DNA of 64,000 nt from Acrocarpospora catenulata. GTDB lineage: Bacteria > Actinomycetota > Actinomycetes > Streptosporangiales > Streptosporangiaceae. Positions 63,267 to 64,000 of this stretch are shown here, in pieces. The stretch is from NCBI RefSeq assembly GCF_018476525.1, contig NZ_JAHCST010000016.1:108060-172059 (forward strand). Direction: 5' to 3'. The notes beneath the pieces were generated by a model that worked only from the letters and a program-made list of their open reading frames with translations, searched no databases and had not been told where the DNA came from. The stretch's first letter is position 1. Each line of letters opens with the position of its first letter. Made by a program: the position numbers and the translations under genes.

Positions 63267-64000
63267 GCCACTACGTTTTCACACGGACGCGACCGCAGGC
63301 GATCGACCTGCAAGGACAATACTTCTCAAGATCGCAACCCCGGATACTCACTGGACGACCGAGTACTACGGCCTGGCCGTGGAATCGATGCGCGCCGCCA
63401 CCGGGCTGCTCGTCATGCCCGGCGGCATCGACACCCACACCCACGTCGCCTGGCCCTTCGACGGGACCGTCACGGTGGACGACTGGTACAGCGCGACCAG
63501 GGCCGCGGCGCTCGGCGGAACAACCACGATCATCGACTTCGTCCCGCCCGAGGGCGGTGGTCTGACCGACCGCTGCCGCGCCCGGGTCGAGGAAGCCGCC
63601 GTCGGCGCGACCGTCGACTTCGGGTTCCACCCGATCCTCACCGCGGCCGACGCCCGAGCCCTCGACGAGATCGGCCGGGTCGTCGCCGAGGGTTTCATCT
63701 CGTTCAAGATGTACACGACCTACGAGGACCGGCGGGTCGACGACGGCAACGCCTGGACGCTGATGCGGGCCATCGCCGCCCACGGCGGCCTGCCGGGCTT
63801 CCACGCGGAGAACCATGAGATCCTCGCCTGCGCCTTGGACGACCAGGTCCGCTCCGGCAGGCTGAGCCTGGCCGACTACCCGCACAGCCGTCCCGGGCTC
63901 GCCGAGGCCGAGACCATCCAGATGGTGTCGATGTACGCCCGGCGGCTGAACACGCCCGTCTACATCTTCCACGTGTCCGGTTCCGACGCCCTCGACGCCG
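63265..64000 (+). CDS. D-hydantoinase/dihydropyrimidinase-like enzyme, 5' end replaced, 3' end outside window
   Basis: From about 63388 the frame is a clear cyclic amidohydrolase: LVMPGGIDTHTHVAWPFDG (HxH metal site), the carboxylated Lys in ISFKMYTTYED, the His in FHAENHE and YIFHVSG. The first 40 or so residues from the ATG at 63265 (MPLRFHTDATAGDRPARTIL) do not resemble the family beta-sandwich that should precede DTHTH. The true 5' end is apparently lost and the frame opens through by chance. There is no internal stop up to the window edge. Confidence 0.75.
   Translation, partial: MPLRFHTDATAGDRPARTILLKIATPDTHWTTEYYGLAVESMRAATGLLVMPGGIDTHTHVAWPFDGTVTVDDWYSATRAAALGGTTTIIDFVPPEGGGLTDRCRARVEEAAVGATVDFGFHPILTAADARALDEIGRVVAEGFISFKMYTTYEDRRVDDGNAWTLMRAIAAHGGLPGFHAENHEILACALDDQVRSGRLSLADYPHSRPGLAEAETIQMVSMYARRLNTPVYIFHVSGSDALDA

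Noticed and set aside
1..64000. CRISPR arrays, rRNA and tRNA genes
   Set aside because: No regularly spaced direct repeats and no rRNA- or tRNA-like segments were recognised by eye; a tRNA scan would be needed to exclude a single tRNA.

Overview
The window looks like chromosomal DNA of a high-GC filamentous actinomycete. The signs are roughly 70 percent GC, frequent GTG and TTG starts, overlapping GTGA and ATGA gene junctions, secreted hydrolases with CBM2 or ricin-type (CBM13) modules, and a PopR-like regulator beside a clpP pair. A Streptosporangiales-type soil organism would fit, but that is inference. I saw no rRNA, tRNA or CRISPR array.

1-20 kb is a plant-polysaccharide and deoxysugar region. 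It holds an eroded GH43 pseudogene, GH5-CBM13, CBM2-GH54 and GH29-CBM13 enzymes, a GntR regulator, a sugar ABC importer, and a compact block made of fucD-gntR-larE (minus) and larA-larB-larC (plus). Lar proteins build and use the nickel-pincer cofactor of lactate racemase, and FucD dehydrates L-fuconate, so the layout suggests fucoside release, uptake, fuconate dehydration and 2-hydroxyacid racemisation or epimerisation. A CE1-CBM13 esterase closes the region. The GH54 and CE1 genes share an identical 14-bp palindrome upstream, which suggests one LacI-type regulon.

20-30 kb is housekeeping and regulation. It has a two-component system divergent from an MMPL transporter, a PrpD fragment, a PopR-like regulator with two clpP genes (one lacking the catalytic serine), a mobile-element scar, a GAF-LuxR regulator and a LysR regulator.

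30.8-42.6 kb is one long plus-strand catabolic operon divergent from the LysR gene: two acyl-CoA synthetases, two related amidohydrolases, an enoyl-CoA hydratase, and a complete peptide-type ABC importer.

42.9-60.5 kb is a second catabolic island. It has an aldehyde dehydrogenase, an MFS exporter, a minus-strand set (ThDP decarboxylase, polyamine-type ABC importer, M20 amidohydrolase), and a translationally coupled plus-strand operon (CaiB CoA transferase, DapA-like aldolase, two hotdog proteins, a DctP-like protein without signal peptide, a GGCT-like protein). A PucR regulator and a LacI regulator with an enoyl-CoA hydratase close it. LacI-type palindromes lie before both the MFS gene and the lacI gene, tying the island ends together. 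The substrate is not known.

60.5-64 kb is a recombination scar: fragments of a class V aminotransferase and an ABC ATPase, a frameshifted tyrosine recombinase and an intact DUF6262 protein (Tn554-like arrangement). After it come a two-S1-domain protein and a hydantoinase whose 5' end is replaced and whose 3' end runs out of the window.
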